A stretch of DNA of 64,000 nt from Saxidomus purpurata (Eukaryota; Mollusca; Bivalvia; Venerida; Veneridae), in assembly GCA_022818135.1 (NCBI GenBank), contig JAFMSR010000017.1, forward strand, positions 940,002 through 1,004,001. Reading direction: 5' to 3'. Below, piece after piece: positions 32,770 through 45,320 of this stretch (positions within the stretch are counted from its first letter, which is position 1; every line of letters begins with the position of its first letter). The notes beneath the pieces were generated by a model, which was not told where the DNA came from, made no database searches, and saw only the letters and a list, made by a program, of their open reading frames with translations. The translations under genes were made by a program, and so were the position numbers.

Positions 32770-33726
32770 ATGGCTCGAGGACATCAGAAAATTCAGTCTC
32801 AGCAAAAGAACAAAGAAAAAATGGATAAAATGAAGAAAGCTCAGGGACATGATCAAAAGAAGGCAGCACAAGCGGGACTCAAATATATGTGCACAGCTTG
32901 CAAGGTATTGTCAGCATTTAGATGAGGTATTGTCAGTGTTTAGATGAGATATTGTCAGTGTTTAGATGAAGTATTTTTGGCATTTAGATGAGGTCTTGTC
33001 AGTGTTTAGATATGGGATATTGTCAGCATTTAGATGAGATATTTTCAGTGTTTAGATGAGATGTCACTTTAGATGAGATATTGTCAGGGCATTTGGAGGG
33101 GGGGGGGGGGTGGGGTTGTGAGTGTTTGTGAGGTATTGTCAGTGTTTAGATGAGATATTGTCAGCATTTAGATGAGATATTGTCAGTTGGGGGGGTATTG
33201 TCAGTGTTTAGATGAGATATTGTCAGCATTGATTAGGGTGCAGCATTTGATGAGGTATTGTCAGCATTTAGATGAGATATTGTCAGCATTTAGATGAGGT
33301 ATTGTCATCGTTTTATTGGTTTAGCGGGGGTTGTTATTTTGATAAAGGCACAAATATGTTCCCCCTACCATTTCCAATTTTCACCCTTCTGTAAAAAAAT
33401 TAAAATGTTGACTGACAGCTCAAAAATATCCAGAGCAAAGTCTTACATAATTTTTTTATAATTTTACAGAATACAACCGTTCCATGGCTTCCATTGCAAA
33501 AATTGAAATTTCATCTTAAAAATGATTTGTGTTCTAAATCCACCTCAGTTTGTAGTCAGATTTGAATAAATATTAATTTTGTCAGACATTCTTCAGTAAG
33601 TGTGCACACATCAGCACAAGTTTTATTTGTTTTCAGTCTCAGATGCCAGATCCCAAAACGTATAAACAGCATTTTGAAAACAAACATCCAAAACTGGACC
33701 TACCTGAGGAGTTAAAGGAAATATAA
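32770..33726 (+). CDS. ZNF706: Zinc finger protein 706 orthologue (SERF-like N-terminus plus one C2H2 finger)
   Basis: Two exons, 32770-32904 and 33637-33726, with intron gtattg...tttcag in phase 0. The protein is 74 aa; human ZNF706 is 76. The N-terminus MARGHQKIQSQQKNKEKMDK is nearly the vertebrate sequence, a lysine- and glutamine-rich SERF/4F5-type segment to about residue 36. A single finger follows: C41, C44, H57 and H62 in YMCTACKSQMPDPKTYKQHF and ENKHP. The protein ends LPEELKEI. Family members are small nuclear/cytosolic proteins; vertebrate ZNF706 is tied to exit from pluripotency and to effects on amyloid formation. The ATG at 32770 has an A at -3 (cacaaaaATGG). An AATAAA lies 43 nt past the stop. 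The intron holds a 22-bp minisatellite. Confidence 0.97.
32905..33310. repeat. 22-bp minisatellite in the ZNF706 intron
   Basis: The unit gatattgtcagtgtttagatga (variants with gaggtattgtcagcattta) repeats from the splice donor onward and is interrupted by G-runs near 33100 and 33190. The first unit overlaps the donor site gtattgtcag. Confidence 0.9.
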
Positions 33727-33768
33727 ACAAGGTTTGAAATTATTTTAACCTATATCAGCTCTGCATGC

Positions 33769-33774
33769 AATAAA
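33769..33774 (+). other. Polyadenylation signal AATAAA of ZNF706
   Basis: A canonical AATAAA hexamer (tgcaataaaacattc) 43 nt after the TAA gives a very short 3' UTR. Distal signals may also be used. Confidence 0.6.
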
Positions 33775-33847
33775 ACATTCAGGTATTGCTTGTTTTACAA
33801 AGTAGAAAGTGTATTTTATGTTATAGCTGAAAATTTGTCTTGAACTG

Positions 33848-34085
33848 GAATTGTAAAATGGTTTCCGGACAATAACTTAAGAATGCGTGGGCCTAGTATC
33901 ATGAAACTTGATGTGGAGGTTGATCATGACCAGCACATGACCCCTATTTATTTAAGGGTCAAAGGTCACAGTGACCAGGGGTAGTAAAACAGTTTCCAGG
34001 TGATAACTCAAGAATGGGTGGGCCTAGCATCTTGAAACTTGATGTGGAGGTTGGTCATGACCAACAGATGACCCCTTTTGATATT
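33848..34085. repeat. Two-unit dispersed repeat
   Basis: The phrase tcatgaaacttgatgtggag and ccagcacatgacccctattt returns about 125 bp later with changes. Each unit starts near gtttcc(g/a)g(a/g)(c/t)aataact. It is a non-coding repeat of the kind spread through the window. Confidence 0.65.
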
Positions 34086-34152
34086 GCAATTAGTAGGTCA
34101 ATTTGTTTTTAACGGCCAAATTTTATGGAAAAAATTAAGGCACACAACTTAT

Positions 34153-35119
34153 TAGCTCGACTTTTCTATGAAAAGGGGAGCTATCCTAGGGGGGGGGGGT
34201 TACGGGGGGGGGGGGGGGGGGGCGTTGGCGTCACCCTTGGTTAAGTTTTTCGTAAGCCCATTTTTTTTAAAAGTATTGGAGGTTGGCTTTGAAACTTACC
34301 ATACTTGTTACCATCATAACCTCCATCTACAGACAAGAGACATAACTCTGTCAAGGTTTTTGGCAGAATATGGCCCTTTTTTGACTTAGAAAGTGTATTG
34401 AGCTTGGTTAAGTTTTTTTTACTCACCTCACTTTATTTCAAAACCATTGGAGGTATTGCTTGAAACAACCATACTTGTTTACCATCTGACCTACATCAAC
34501 AGACAAGAGTACATAACCTGTCAAGGTTTTGACAGAATTATGCCCCTTTTACTTAGAAAATACTTTGAATATGGGTAAAACCACTTATTGCCTTAACCCT
34601 TTGAGATTGCTTTGAAACTTTGAATGCTTGTTTACATCATTACCCCCATCTGTAGGCAAGAGAAGGTAACTCTGTCAGGGATTTGTTTTAAAAATTAAGG
34701 CCCTTTATCGACTTAGAATCTTGGTAAAGTTTTTCGTTTCAGTCCACTTTTTGACTAAACTGTTCGAGATATTACTTTGAAAGTTTGAATACTTGTTTAC
34801 CATCAGATCCCAAAACATGGGCAGGAGAAGGTAATTTGTCAAGGATTTTATGTGAATTATGGCCCTTTTTGTCTTAGAAACTCAGTTAAAATTTTCATTC
34901 TTGCCACTTGTGACTTAACCATTTGAGATATTACTTTGAAAGTTGGAGACTGTACCATCATGAGACCTATCGTAAGCAAGAGAAGATAACTCTGTGAAAA
35001 TGTTCTGATTTGTACTTAGAAATTCCTAGTTAAAGTCTTGTGTGCCCTTAACTGTCAAAGTTTTGTTTTATTGGCAAGCACTAAAAAAGTCGAGCGCGCT
35101 GTCCTACTGACAGCTCTTG
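34153..35119. mobile_element. Reverse copy of the satellite-type element family
   Basis: Starts tagctcgacttttctatgaa and ends agtcgagcgcgctgtcctac, then tgacagctcttgtt. These are the reversed termini of the element at 13402-14597. The interior has degenerate about 130-bp units with tatggcccttttttgactta and caagagaaggtaactctgtc. A G-run (34190-34222) sits next to ggcgttggcgtca. Confidence 0.7.
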
Positions 35120-36520
35120 TTTTGTTTTCTTTTTAAGGCTAAAAAAAAAAATTTCAGGCCTCCTGATTTTTATTGAGGCGCGTTTGAATTTTTTTAAAGG
35201 CTGTATGAAAAAAATACATACAATATTATTTTTTTCAAACTAGATTTGTCATTACCAGTGGATGACCCCTATTCATTTTCAGGTTATTAGGTCATCTAGG
35301 AATTTCACAGTGACTTACTTTTAAAACTATTCCTTGCATAGTTCTACTTATGCATCAACTTGACAAGGGGGGCATGTGTGTTTTACAAACAGCTCTTGTA
35401 CCAAGTGAGATTACTATACATTGTACCCTGACTCATCAAATCTAATCATGTTTGCCAAGATGTATTATTTGTCATGGATGTCTATCTCTCGGTCACAAAC
35501 AGTTTCTAATTAAAACCTGATGGCCAAGTTAGCCTTACAGTGCAGATACTTACTCATTCACTTCAGCCATAGGTTAACTTGCAGTCTCCAACTGGGTGCG
35601 ACATCATGTGGTCTTAAACTATAGAAGGCATTTGGCTGCTTTGACTTTCAAGTGTACATGTACTAACTGATGAATGATTGAAGCCTTACCCTCCAGACTC
35701 TGCCTTGGCAACAGGTGCACACAGCCTGATCATGATAGTAAATTTTCGATGAGTTCTGAACAATTTATGATACTGTCCGTTCTAGAAATTTTGCAGCATC
35801 ATAGATTATGATACAACTGATTATTGCAGTAAACGGATAATAATGTAAATGTCATATTTTTCTTGAATATTTTCTTTTTCAGTATGTTACAGCGCTTCAA
35901 CAGGAACCATGATCTTTCACCAGTGAGAGGATTTTTTTTGTGAGACCAACTGCGAAAGTCTGCAAAAGTTGTCACAAAGCATTTTTCCATTATCTTTGAT
36001 TCCAACATGTTCTGTATACATTTTTATGTGAAATAAAACATTCATCTCAGCTTCACGATGCCTTCTACCTTCAGTGTTCACTATCTGCAAGAAGTGATTA
36101 CGAACCAAACAACATGTCACAAAATCAGTCCACCAAATGGTTGATAAACTTGTAAATCGTATCGTTATGGAGTAAAAAAGAATTTTATCATGCTGCGTTA
36201 CTAATGAATTGAATGAGTCTAAAGTATATATTTTGAATAAACCTTGAAATCAGCAACAAAATCTCATCTAGACAAGGGATACAAAAACATACACTTCAAC
36301 ACTAATATGGATTACATGTATTTTGATATTACTTGTCAGGCAAAAACAATGTGTTTCCAGTCCCCTGGCAGACTTTTAACTTTTTAATACCGACTTCAAA
36401 CTTTTGTATAACAAAATGATTAAAAAGATCAATTCTGAAGCGTTATTAGAGCAAAAAAACTAGCAATCTATTTATTGATTTTAAAACTGCTGGAAGAAGA
36501 CTGGAACACACACAGTTTTA
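35120..36520. other. No gene recognised
   Basis: A short dispersed-repeat remnant lies near 35260-35350 (tggatgacccctattcattt). Otherwise it is AT-rich DNA with two overlapping 67-69-codon frames on the minus strand that show no motif. Confidence 0.4.
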
Positions 36521-36521
36521 G

Positions 36522-37265
36522 CTCACCTGGCATGAAATGGTAGAGCGATTTATTAGGACCACTCACCATCCAGCGTACCTTGTATGTTGTCCATACACTA
36601 TTTCCTTCAAACAATATATCCTCTGAAACGACTCTGCCAATGTTGATGAAACTTTGCAGGAATGTTCATTGCATGAAGCTCAAAGTTGTTCAAGGAATTT
36701 CATTCCATGTAAAACTCTGGTTGCTATGGCAACAAATAGGATTTTTTTAAATGCTGAAATCACAAGGCCTAAAACTATATATTGATCATGTAGCATTGTC
36801 TAGCGAACCTCTACCAAGATCCTTAGGTCAATATTAATCCCGCCTAGGGGGTACCTTGATTTTACATACTAGCCTTGATTTTATACAGGAAAAACTTTTT
36901 AAATCTTCTTCTCGGAAACAACAAAAAGGCCTACAGGTTAGATATTTGGCATGTAGCATAGCCTAGCAGACCTCTATCAGGATTGTTCAAATTATGACCC
37001 TGATCAAAATTGCCCTTTGGGGAGGTGGGGTCAGTTGATTTTATATAGGGGAGGGAGCAAACTCTTCTTTGTTTAAAACCACAAGGCCCAGAGCTTATAT
37101 AATTTAATTGTAGCATTGTGTATTGGACCTCTTCCAAGTGTGCTCAAATCATGACCCTGCATGTCAGAATTGACCCTTCTTCTGATGCAATTGTTGACCT
37201 TTTTATATAGCAAAATTGGAAGCCAGGTGCCCGATATATGGCCATCTTGGCCCTCTTATTTTGTT
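36522..37265. repeat. Dispersed repeat copy
   Basis: Starts tagctcacctggcatgaaat, with ggaccactcaccatccagcg, ctagcagacctctatcagga and ttgttcaaattatgaccctg inside, and ends ccatcttggccctcttattt. It is related to 2330-2790 and 40570-40900. Confidence 0.75.
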
Positions 37266-40200
37266 TGACCTTATCAGATATGCCTTAGGCCAAAAAACAG
37301 AAATGTGTGTGTTTCAGTTCTCCTGCTCCTGACTGATCTTAATTAACTTGTTTACTGATGACCCCAAACCTTTTTATAAGAAAATTACCAAAAAGACCAA
37401 TTTTGAAGTGTTATCAAATAAAAAAAGGCAAAATAATTTTATTTTTTTTCAACAAAGTACTGACCAACCTATATTGGCCTTATCAGTCTGTTACACTGTA
37501 CAGTTAAAAAATATAAAGCAAAAATATTTTGCAGATGTCACAATGTTTAGTCTGTTTGTGTTGTATAAGAAAAGACATACTGTCATGTCATTTGTACCTT
37601 ATCTGATATTAAAATTTTCCATCAGAATTGTTTTGATTGATGCTTGACAGATAACCCTAATTATCAATCTGAATTCAAATGTTGATCTGAATGTGTCATT
37701 GCATGGTATAGTCTAATTTAAGTTACCAGTAAAGAGAGAAATGTACATAAGTCTAGTTGTGCGAACAATTGCATTCACTTTCAAATCATCATACAGTTAT
37801 AAATACAAATGAAATAGTACTGTTAGGTGGGGTATAGAGAGTTGGGGGGTCTACCTCATTGGGTCTTCCCAATACAGCAGATTGCTTGCTAACACCCAGT
37901 ATCAGCAACGGTGAACATCTTTGTAATAAAAAATCAATGATCATTACACGAGTCAAAAATGACATGTGTCTGATGCATCAGTCAGCACTTTAATTTTAAC
38001 AGCACTAGTCTAAAGATACAAGCTGATCTGGACCCAATCTGGATATAAAATCTAGTGTTGTAGATTGCTGCAGCTGGGGTTTGTACTGACATTGTACAGG
38101 TGTAGTTAGTACTTCAGACAACCCTTACATAAAATCCAACTTTGCAATGTACTGTCGTATGAAGTAACTACTTGAAGTAACAGTAATCAGAGTATTAGCG
38201 ATGAATCAGCACATTTGCCATATTGCTAATTCAGCTAAAATAAATGTTCTTTTTATAGAATCAAAGTGAAGTATATTTTGAAAAAGTACCAGATTGGCTA
38301 AGATTCTGGATTTTATCAAGTCGTTGATTTTAGAAAAAAAAGTTACAATAAAAACAGCATTGCCAGAATGTTGCCTATAGTTTGATGTACAGCTCCTTAA
38401 ATATTATAATGTTAAATCACATTTAAAGGAAGGTAGATAGTCATTCCACATAAACCTGCTGGTGATGTTTGTTTTTTCACCAGTGCAGATCATGATCACC
38501 TTGCACATCTTTAAAGTCTGATAATGGTCTCCACTGTTAAACCAGTACATTTTCAGTGAGGTTATTTTGAACAACTAATGGTAATGTGTCCTAACTGAAA
38601 GATGGACGAGTCCATTTTGGATATTGGAACGGTCAGGTTTTTAGAAGAGTCGGGTTAGATCATTTGCAGCTACATTATTGAATTCATGTAAAGAGTGGAT
38701 ATGTTGTTGATTTTTTCTGTATTTTATTGTTGTAAATTGTCTAACAGTTTGATTTTTCTGCCACAGCAAGCACACTATACTGTGAAATAAATAATTCATA
38801 CCATTGTTTGTAACTTTTCAATGATTTGTAAGTTGAAAGGTATAATGTCATGTATGTATGTAATTAACAAACGCATAAATATATAAATGAGCAGTTACCA
38901 GTGTTGTTAAATGATTTATAATTGATGTATAATGATGTATGAATAATTGTTTCATGCACCAATTAGCAGTCTATGTCTCGTTAGTACATGAGGGCATTTG
39001 GTTGATAGTTTAGTGATGTAACAGATTACTGCCAAGGGCATTTTCTAAATTCTGTTTTCACCTAGTCTCTAATATTCATTATTGTAATAACAAGATGTTT
39101 TAATGGGGGATAGAAATTTATTTTGAAATTGAAAAGAGATTTATACTGTTTATTGCTTTATAAGTAAAATGTGTCATGGTTTAGGGTTACACCTTTAGTA
39201 ATGTGTATAAATTGCTTGATTTGAGTACACCTTTAGAGGGAATCAATATTATCACTGATACTCTTTTAAGAAAGTGTTACTAATTTACAGTCTAAAATAA
39301 TATATAAGCATTAATTTGAAGTATGTTCTTTTTACCTGATTAAAAATAATTGTAACACACTTGGGTAGTAAATCACAATATTAATTTACAGACTGTATAA
39401 AAACTGTATATACAGCATGTTATAAGAAATAGCACATGATGTGAAAGCATGATCTTGGCGGTATTATTTGTAACAGACTTTAACAGTTACGCAAGGAAGT
39501 GCCCACCAGCTACACAGTTTCTAATTGTGACAGCCAACATTTATATTTTCACTGTCATCTATCTGCAAGTGCAAGTTGTCATTAAAGTTCTCAGTGTTTA
39601 CGAGAACTTCATTGTTTAAATTCCATTCCTATTGCACAGTAATGGAAGATAACTTGTACTTTACTGATGTTTATCTAGTTGTAGGTCCTTTCCCTGAGAT
39701 TCTGTATGCCTATTTCACATCATTTAGTATTTTAGTCTCACTTAAATGGTCTCTTAAAATTGAGTACTGGATCAATGATAATCCAGATGTTTTATAAAAG
39801 ACTTCCTTATTTTTAAAACATGGTTCCCAGCTCATGAACTGCCTTGTCAGTAAAATTGATAAATAAGGTACCAGTTCAGACATATAAATGAATACTTTAA
39901 TAAGCTAGAGACACGTTTGTAATTGTTGTAGAACATGATCATAGTCACTGCTTTGTTGGTAAATTTTTCATTGAAAACACGTAACAGTATAAACAATTGC
40001 ATGCTTTGTCAAAATTGAAATATAGACAAGTGTATTAGCAATTTATGACAAAATATGGTAACAAGGCAAAGTCTTGTAATTTTTATGAAGCTGTGTAAGA
40101 CATTGATGTACGTTTGTAAATTTGGAGAATAAATTATGTTTTCTTTTAAGCCAGAAAAATTGTTTTCTTTGTGTATGTCTATTTTTGGTTAACTTAAGAT

Positions 40201-40565
40201 AAAGTGTCCAGAGACTCTATTGGGACCATCAATAATTGTTTCATGCGATATCTCTTCAACTAGTTGGCCAAGTTTAACCAAACATTACGAGAAAGTTTCT
40301 TGTGTTGACATCTTTTAAAGGTGTTCAAAGAATTCAATTCCATATAAAACTCGTCGTGCCATGGCAACTACTAAGAAAAACTTTAAAAATCTTCTTGGCC
40401 CTAGATGGTGAGGTCACTTGTTTTACAAAGTTTACCAATAAAACTTGAAATATCTTCAGAAACTGTGAGGCATAGAGCTTAGAATTTTGGACTGAAGCAT
40501 TTTGGAGTGGTTCTCTATCCATCTTTTGAAAAACCATGCCCTGAAGATCAAAATTAGCCCAGGAT
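37266..40565. other. Repeat-poor 3.3 kb with no gene recognised
   Basis: No coding block or foldback structure found. Short frames (99 codons at 37348, 73 at 39576) lack motifs. AATAAA words occur, for example ggagaataaattatg near 40130. It could be a long 3' UTR or non-coding transcript, but nothing shows it. Confidence 0.35.
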
Positions 40566-40569
40566 GTTA

Positions 40570-42175
40570 CTTTTTAGTTCACCTGGCATGGTGAGCTATT
40601 GGGAACGATTGATGTCCGTCATTCGTTGTCAACAATTGCATCAAACGACATCTCCTCTCAGACACCTTGGCCAATGTTAATAAAACTTGGTAGGGATGTT
40701 TCTTGTATGAACCTGTAACAAAATTTGCTAACAGAATTCTGATGCATGCAGAATTCCAGTTGCTACTGCAGCCAAAAGGAAAATCTTTCAGAATCAGAAA
40801 TACTGACCAGAATTTAATTAAATTTTGCATGAATGACCTGATGACTCTCTACCAAAACTGCTAAAATGAAGCTGATTCATGAATAAAATGAGGCCACCAG
40901 TGGGATGGGACTATTCTCTATAATAATCTATGTAGAAACTTCAAAAATCTTCTCTGAAACTACTGGTTTAGAATTTAATTTAATTAGTAAAGTGGGGCAG
41001 TCTTTATAGAAACTTCAAAAATCTTATCTTAAACTAGTGGTCAGAATTTCAGCAGAGCTTATGCCATGGTGGTTTGTACATTGTCCGTCTGTCCCTCCGA
41101 GCAAACATTTTGATACTTAAGTGGCTATAGAAACAATAGGTAGCAGTAAATATTCTTTAATGTTGTTAATTCTGTAAGCTCTAACGATCTTATTTTTTCT
41201 CTTGCATGCTTACATGGCTAAAAGAACAATATAGTAGCAGCTTGAGGATGTCCATCTGTAAACTTTCCCTTGATAACAATCTACAGGTCGCAATTTTCAT
41301 TTGACTTTGATGAAACTTGCAGGTAAGGATCCCTGCAACTTGTAGATGTTCCCTTCTGTTTTTGAAGTCAGTAGGTCAAAGGTCAAGGTCAGAGTGACCT
41401 CAGATAGTAATTTCTTGATAACACTCTACAGGTCACAACTTTAATCAAACTTGCTCAGAAGGTCCCCTACAAAATGTAAATGATCCCTACTGTGTTGTGG
41501 GTCAAAGGTCAAGGTCACAGTGACCATTGTTAGATTTACCTTGATGATGCTCTACAGGTCACAGTTTCATTCAACTTTCACCAAACTTACTCAGAAGGTT
41601 CCCTGTAATATGTAGATGTTCACTATTGATTTTGGGGTAAGTGGGTCAAAGGTCAAGGTTACAGTATCTTCCTTGATAATGCTCTACAGGTCACAGTTTT
41701 CATTCAACTTTCATCAAACTTGCTCAGAAGGTTCCCTGCAGTTTGTAATTGATCCCTTTAGGGTCGGCATCTCAAAGGTCAAGGTGACAGTGACCACCGA
41801 TAGTGTTTAATTGATAACACTATACAGGTAACAATTTTCTTTCAACTTTCATCAAACTTACTCAAAGGGTTCACTGTATGATGTAGATGATTCCTTTTGA
41901 CTTTTTGGTTAGTGGGTCAAGGTCAAAGTGACCTGAACTTTAAAAATCTTTACCGCTCAATATTTTAAGATCTTTTTGACCCACAGTCTTCAATCTTCAT
42001 AAGATGATTGGTCTTACTTAATAGATTATCCATAATGTGTTTTGGGGTGAGTGGGTCCAAGTCACATTGAAATTTGTTAGCTTTTCCTGATGACATTGCA
42101 CACTATTTTCACAAAACTTACTCAGAACAGTCCAGCCAGATCAGTAGAGCAATCCTGGCCCTTTTGTGCTTCTTG
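40570..42175. repeat. Compound dispersed repeats
   Basis: 40570-41050 is the tagttcacctggcatggtga family. From 41230 to 42150 about 110-125-bp units repeat the phrases ctctacaggtcacagttttc, aaacttgctcagaaggttcc and gggtcaaaggtcaaggtcac. No coding capacity. Confidence 0.75.
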
Positions 42176-43860
42176 TTGTGAAAGTGGAGCATAACTCGGT
42201 AAGTATGGAATGGAATTTATTCAAACTAATCCTTTGATAGAATTAAGATTTAATTTAGGCCATGATTTATATAGTCAGTCTTGTACAGAGTTTTTTTAAC
42301 CACATATCTTAATACGCTACACATATTCATAGATGCGACTTTTTGAAATTCAACGTTGTCTCATTCAGAAAGGGGACCACGATATATTGAATATGAGCAA
42401 CCATAAACTCGTGTATGGTCTTGTACTATATTCTCGGCTTCGCATATCCGGGTAGTGATAAATTATTTACATTCGGGAAAGGTGATTCCTTGGCTGTCAT
42501 TGCTAGTCTCTATGCATCTTTAACTTTGAATAAATAATAACCAAGATTAGAAATGAAAGAAGACGACGATCTTCCATTACAATGAAACTATCAGATTGTT
42601 TTTATAATAATTATATGTTGTTAAAAGCTTTCTGTTTCGTTTAAAATAAATTTAAACTTGCATACGAGTGAACGGTAAAGACCGAGTTTTCACCTTTTAC
42701 CGAATGAAGAAATCAACGCGACCTATTAATCCGATTGGTTATATGGTCAGTGTGACGTCACGGCGAAGCCGAGAATACGACAACGTTAAACGTCATCTTG
42801 TCAGACATGTTGGTTTTTGTAGCATGTCCCATCGTCATCACCGGCGATACATCAAAATAGGTATGGCACCATGGCGACAAGCTGATAGGAACCGCAAACA
42901 TTAATACCGGAGATAACACTCATCGGAGGGCATCAAAAGGGATTTCGCAGCAAGTATTGCAGATGCCTTACCATGTTAAGCTTCAGTACAAACATTCCAT
43001 TTAAGGACTAAAACGGTCCTTTTTAGGACCACCCAGGTTCCAGCGTAAACAGACCTTTTAAAAACTAAAATGGTCTTCATTGGACGACGGAAATGGATCA
43101 CTGGTGATCGGGATCGGACGATGCTTACCTTATCAGTTTTGGCAACTGGTACAAACAACATTTTCAGGGCAAAGTAGGTCAATCTTATTCAGGTCGACTT
43201 GGCCGCCTTCGACTCTAAATTACTTCCTTTGGCTAATATTGACTGGTAATTGCAGTCCGGTAACTTTCTCCAATTTGGCATGGAATTTAACGGCATGCCG
43301 GGATACAAGCCGGGATCAGGCCTTTTTTGAAAACGGCAACCGATAATGTCCAATATGTCGAATATGATGAAATATATTTTAAAATCAGAATAAGCTTTTA
43401 ATTCCTTTCTCTCCGCGTGCTAATCGTGAAGTAAAGCTATTTCTGACAGCTTTGGAAGATTAATAAACAACATTCAGTGTTGCGCCTAAAAACTTACTTT
43501 GAGGCTTGAACAACGCAAGTTTTCAATTTAGTTACCATACTACGCCATAAGCGACAACACGAAACAGAGGAAAAGAAATGAATAAATTGCAGTACTTTGA
43601 ATGAAAACATGTAAACGTCAAAATACAAATATCTGACAAACTTCAATGGAAGTTATATGAAATTAAAGCATTGACGCTCGATCAAAAGACTGACCAGTTA
43701 CAATTACCGGCGAACTAGGACAAAAGTGCTAGTTCTAAAATAAAATTGTGGAAAATTTGATAAATAAATAGTAATAAATAGTAAGAGGCCATCGAGTGAA
43801 ACTGAAATAAAACAAAGTAGATATTTGCATTCTACAGCTGTAGATATGGTTTAAATTCAG
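42176..43860. other. No gene supported; CRE-like motif near 42752
   Basis: Contains ccgattggttatatggtcag and gtgacgtcacggcgaagccg (CCAAT-like and CRE) near 42730-42770, with short frames on both strands. This has the look of a promoter region, but no downstream coding exon could be supported. Confidence 0.35.
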
Positions 43861-45320
43861 GCTTTCGGAAACCGAACCTTAGGGAAGGGAGGTCGAAGGT
43901 CAAGGTCAGCCAAGGGTATAAGTTCTGAAATGGCCTTTTAGTGTAGCCATGGTCCAGCAAATTGATTAATGTATGCCTAAAAATTAAAGGATAGGATTCG
44001 GTAGACAGAAATAGGTTGCGAAGAAAAGGTGAAATCTCATAAGATCCGAAATGGTTGAACCTTCAAAAGGGTACACTATAATAAACAAAAAAGTTACTTT
44101 TAGGCCTTTTAATGTCATTCAGTGGCTAGTTGAGGTCTATATGCAAGAGGAGCATGCATAGCCCAATATCTCAATGATGTGTCATTCACTTTAAAAGAAT
44201 AAAATAGGCCAGAAGGTCATAATCAAGGCCAGTCATGGGCATTTTAGACAATTAGTATGCAAACTGGTTAAAAGTCTAAATGTTCAGGACTCACTAGCTC
44301 GAAAACCAAAAACTAGGCAAATAGGTCTAAGGTCAATGGGCCTTGTGGTCCAAAGTTAAAAGATTTTCATTCAAACTATCTAGGTTCAATGTAATTTCAA
44401 GGAGCCCCGGTGCGGGGTCGAAATTTTGCGGTGAATGTCGAATTTGAACTATACATATCATAGGCTCTCATGGTCCAAATTTCAAGCTTGACCCTGTAGC
44501 TTGAAAACGAGAAAGTGGGTCATACACCAATGCCCAGGTCAACCAAGATAACCCCAAGTTGAAGTTTGCATACAAACTGTCCATAGATTTGAAAATTTCA
44601 TTGCTAGTGGTCCTTCAAAACAAGAAGCCTGTTAGTTGCCAAATGTACATCTAAAAGAATATACATGGGCCATTAATTTCATTAGAAGATTTTTAAAATA
44701 GTCATAGTTAAGTCAGCAGGTATGTGATCCCGGCGGAACTCAATTTTGACCCAAGGGGTTCACGATTTGGTAACATGGTCAACCAGCAAATGCTACATTC
44801 CAAATATCTAAGCTCTTGGCCTTGTGTTTTTGTAGAAATATTTCCTATATCATATTTCCATATTTTACTCTATGTAAAATCGAATGACCCCGGTCCATAA
44901 TTTGAACAAACTTGGTAGAGGCCCCACTAGACAATGCTACATCTCAAATATCTAAGCTCTGAGCCTTGTGTTTATTTTTAAATTTTCCTATAGATACCTA
45001 TGTAAAATCAAGTGACCCTCGGGTCATGATTTGAACTATATTTTGTTAGTAGGATCCACTGCCAAATATCTCAGCAGTGGGCCTTCCGATTTGTGAGGTT
45101 TCCTTTCCGTTTCCATGGCAACCAGAGTTCTGCGTGGATACATTTCTTTGAGCACTTTAATTAGAGGACCATCTGAAGTACATTCCTGTGAAGTTTAATA
45201 AAAATGGCCTTGTGGTGGAGTGGTTGAGTAGAAGTCGCTTGAAGCAAAATCTTAATGGACGCACGACGCCGGAAAACAGCCGACCTCAATAGCTCACGCT
45301 GAGCACGTTGAGCTAATAAT
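43861..45320. repeat. Degenerate dispersed repeats
   Basis: Phrases such as aaatatctaagctctgagcc, gtaaaatcaagtgaccctcg and gaccatctgaagtacattcc recur at about 44780-45180. The end ctcaatagctcacgctgagc, then acgttgagct, matches the closing signature of other copies. Confidence 0.6.

Noticed and set aside
42668..43346. Overlapping frames of 68-88 codons on both strands
   Set aside because: Composition follows a CpG-richer patch. No domain and no splice continuity.
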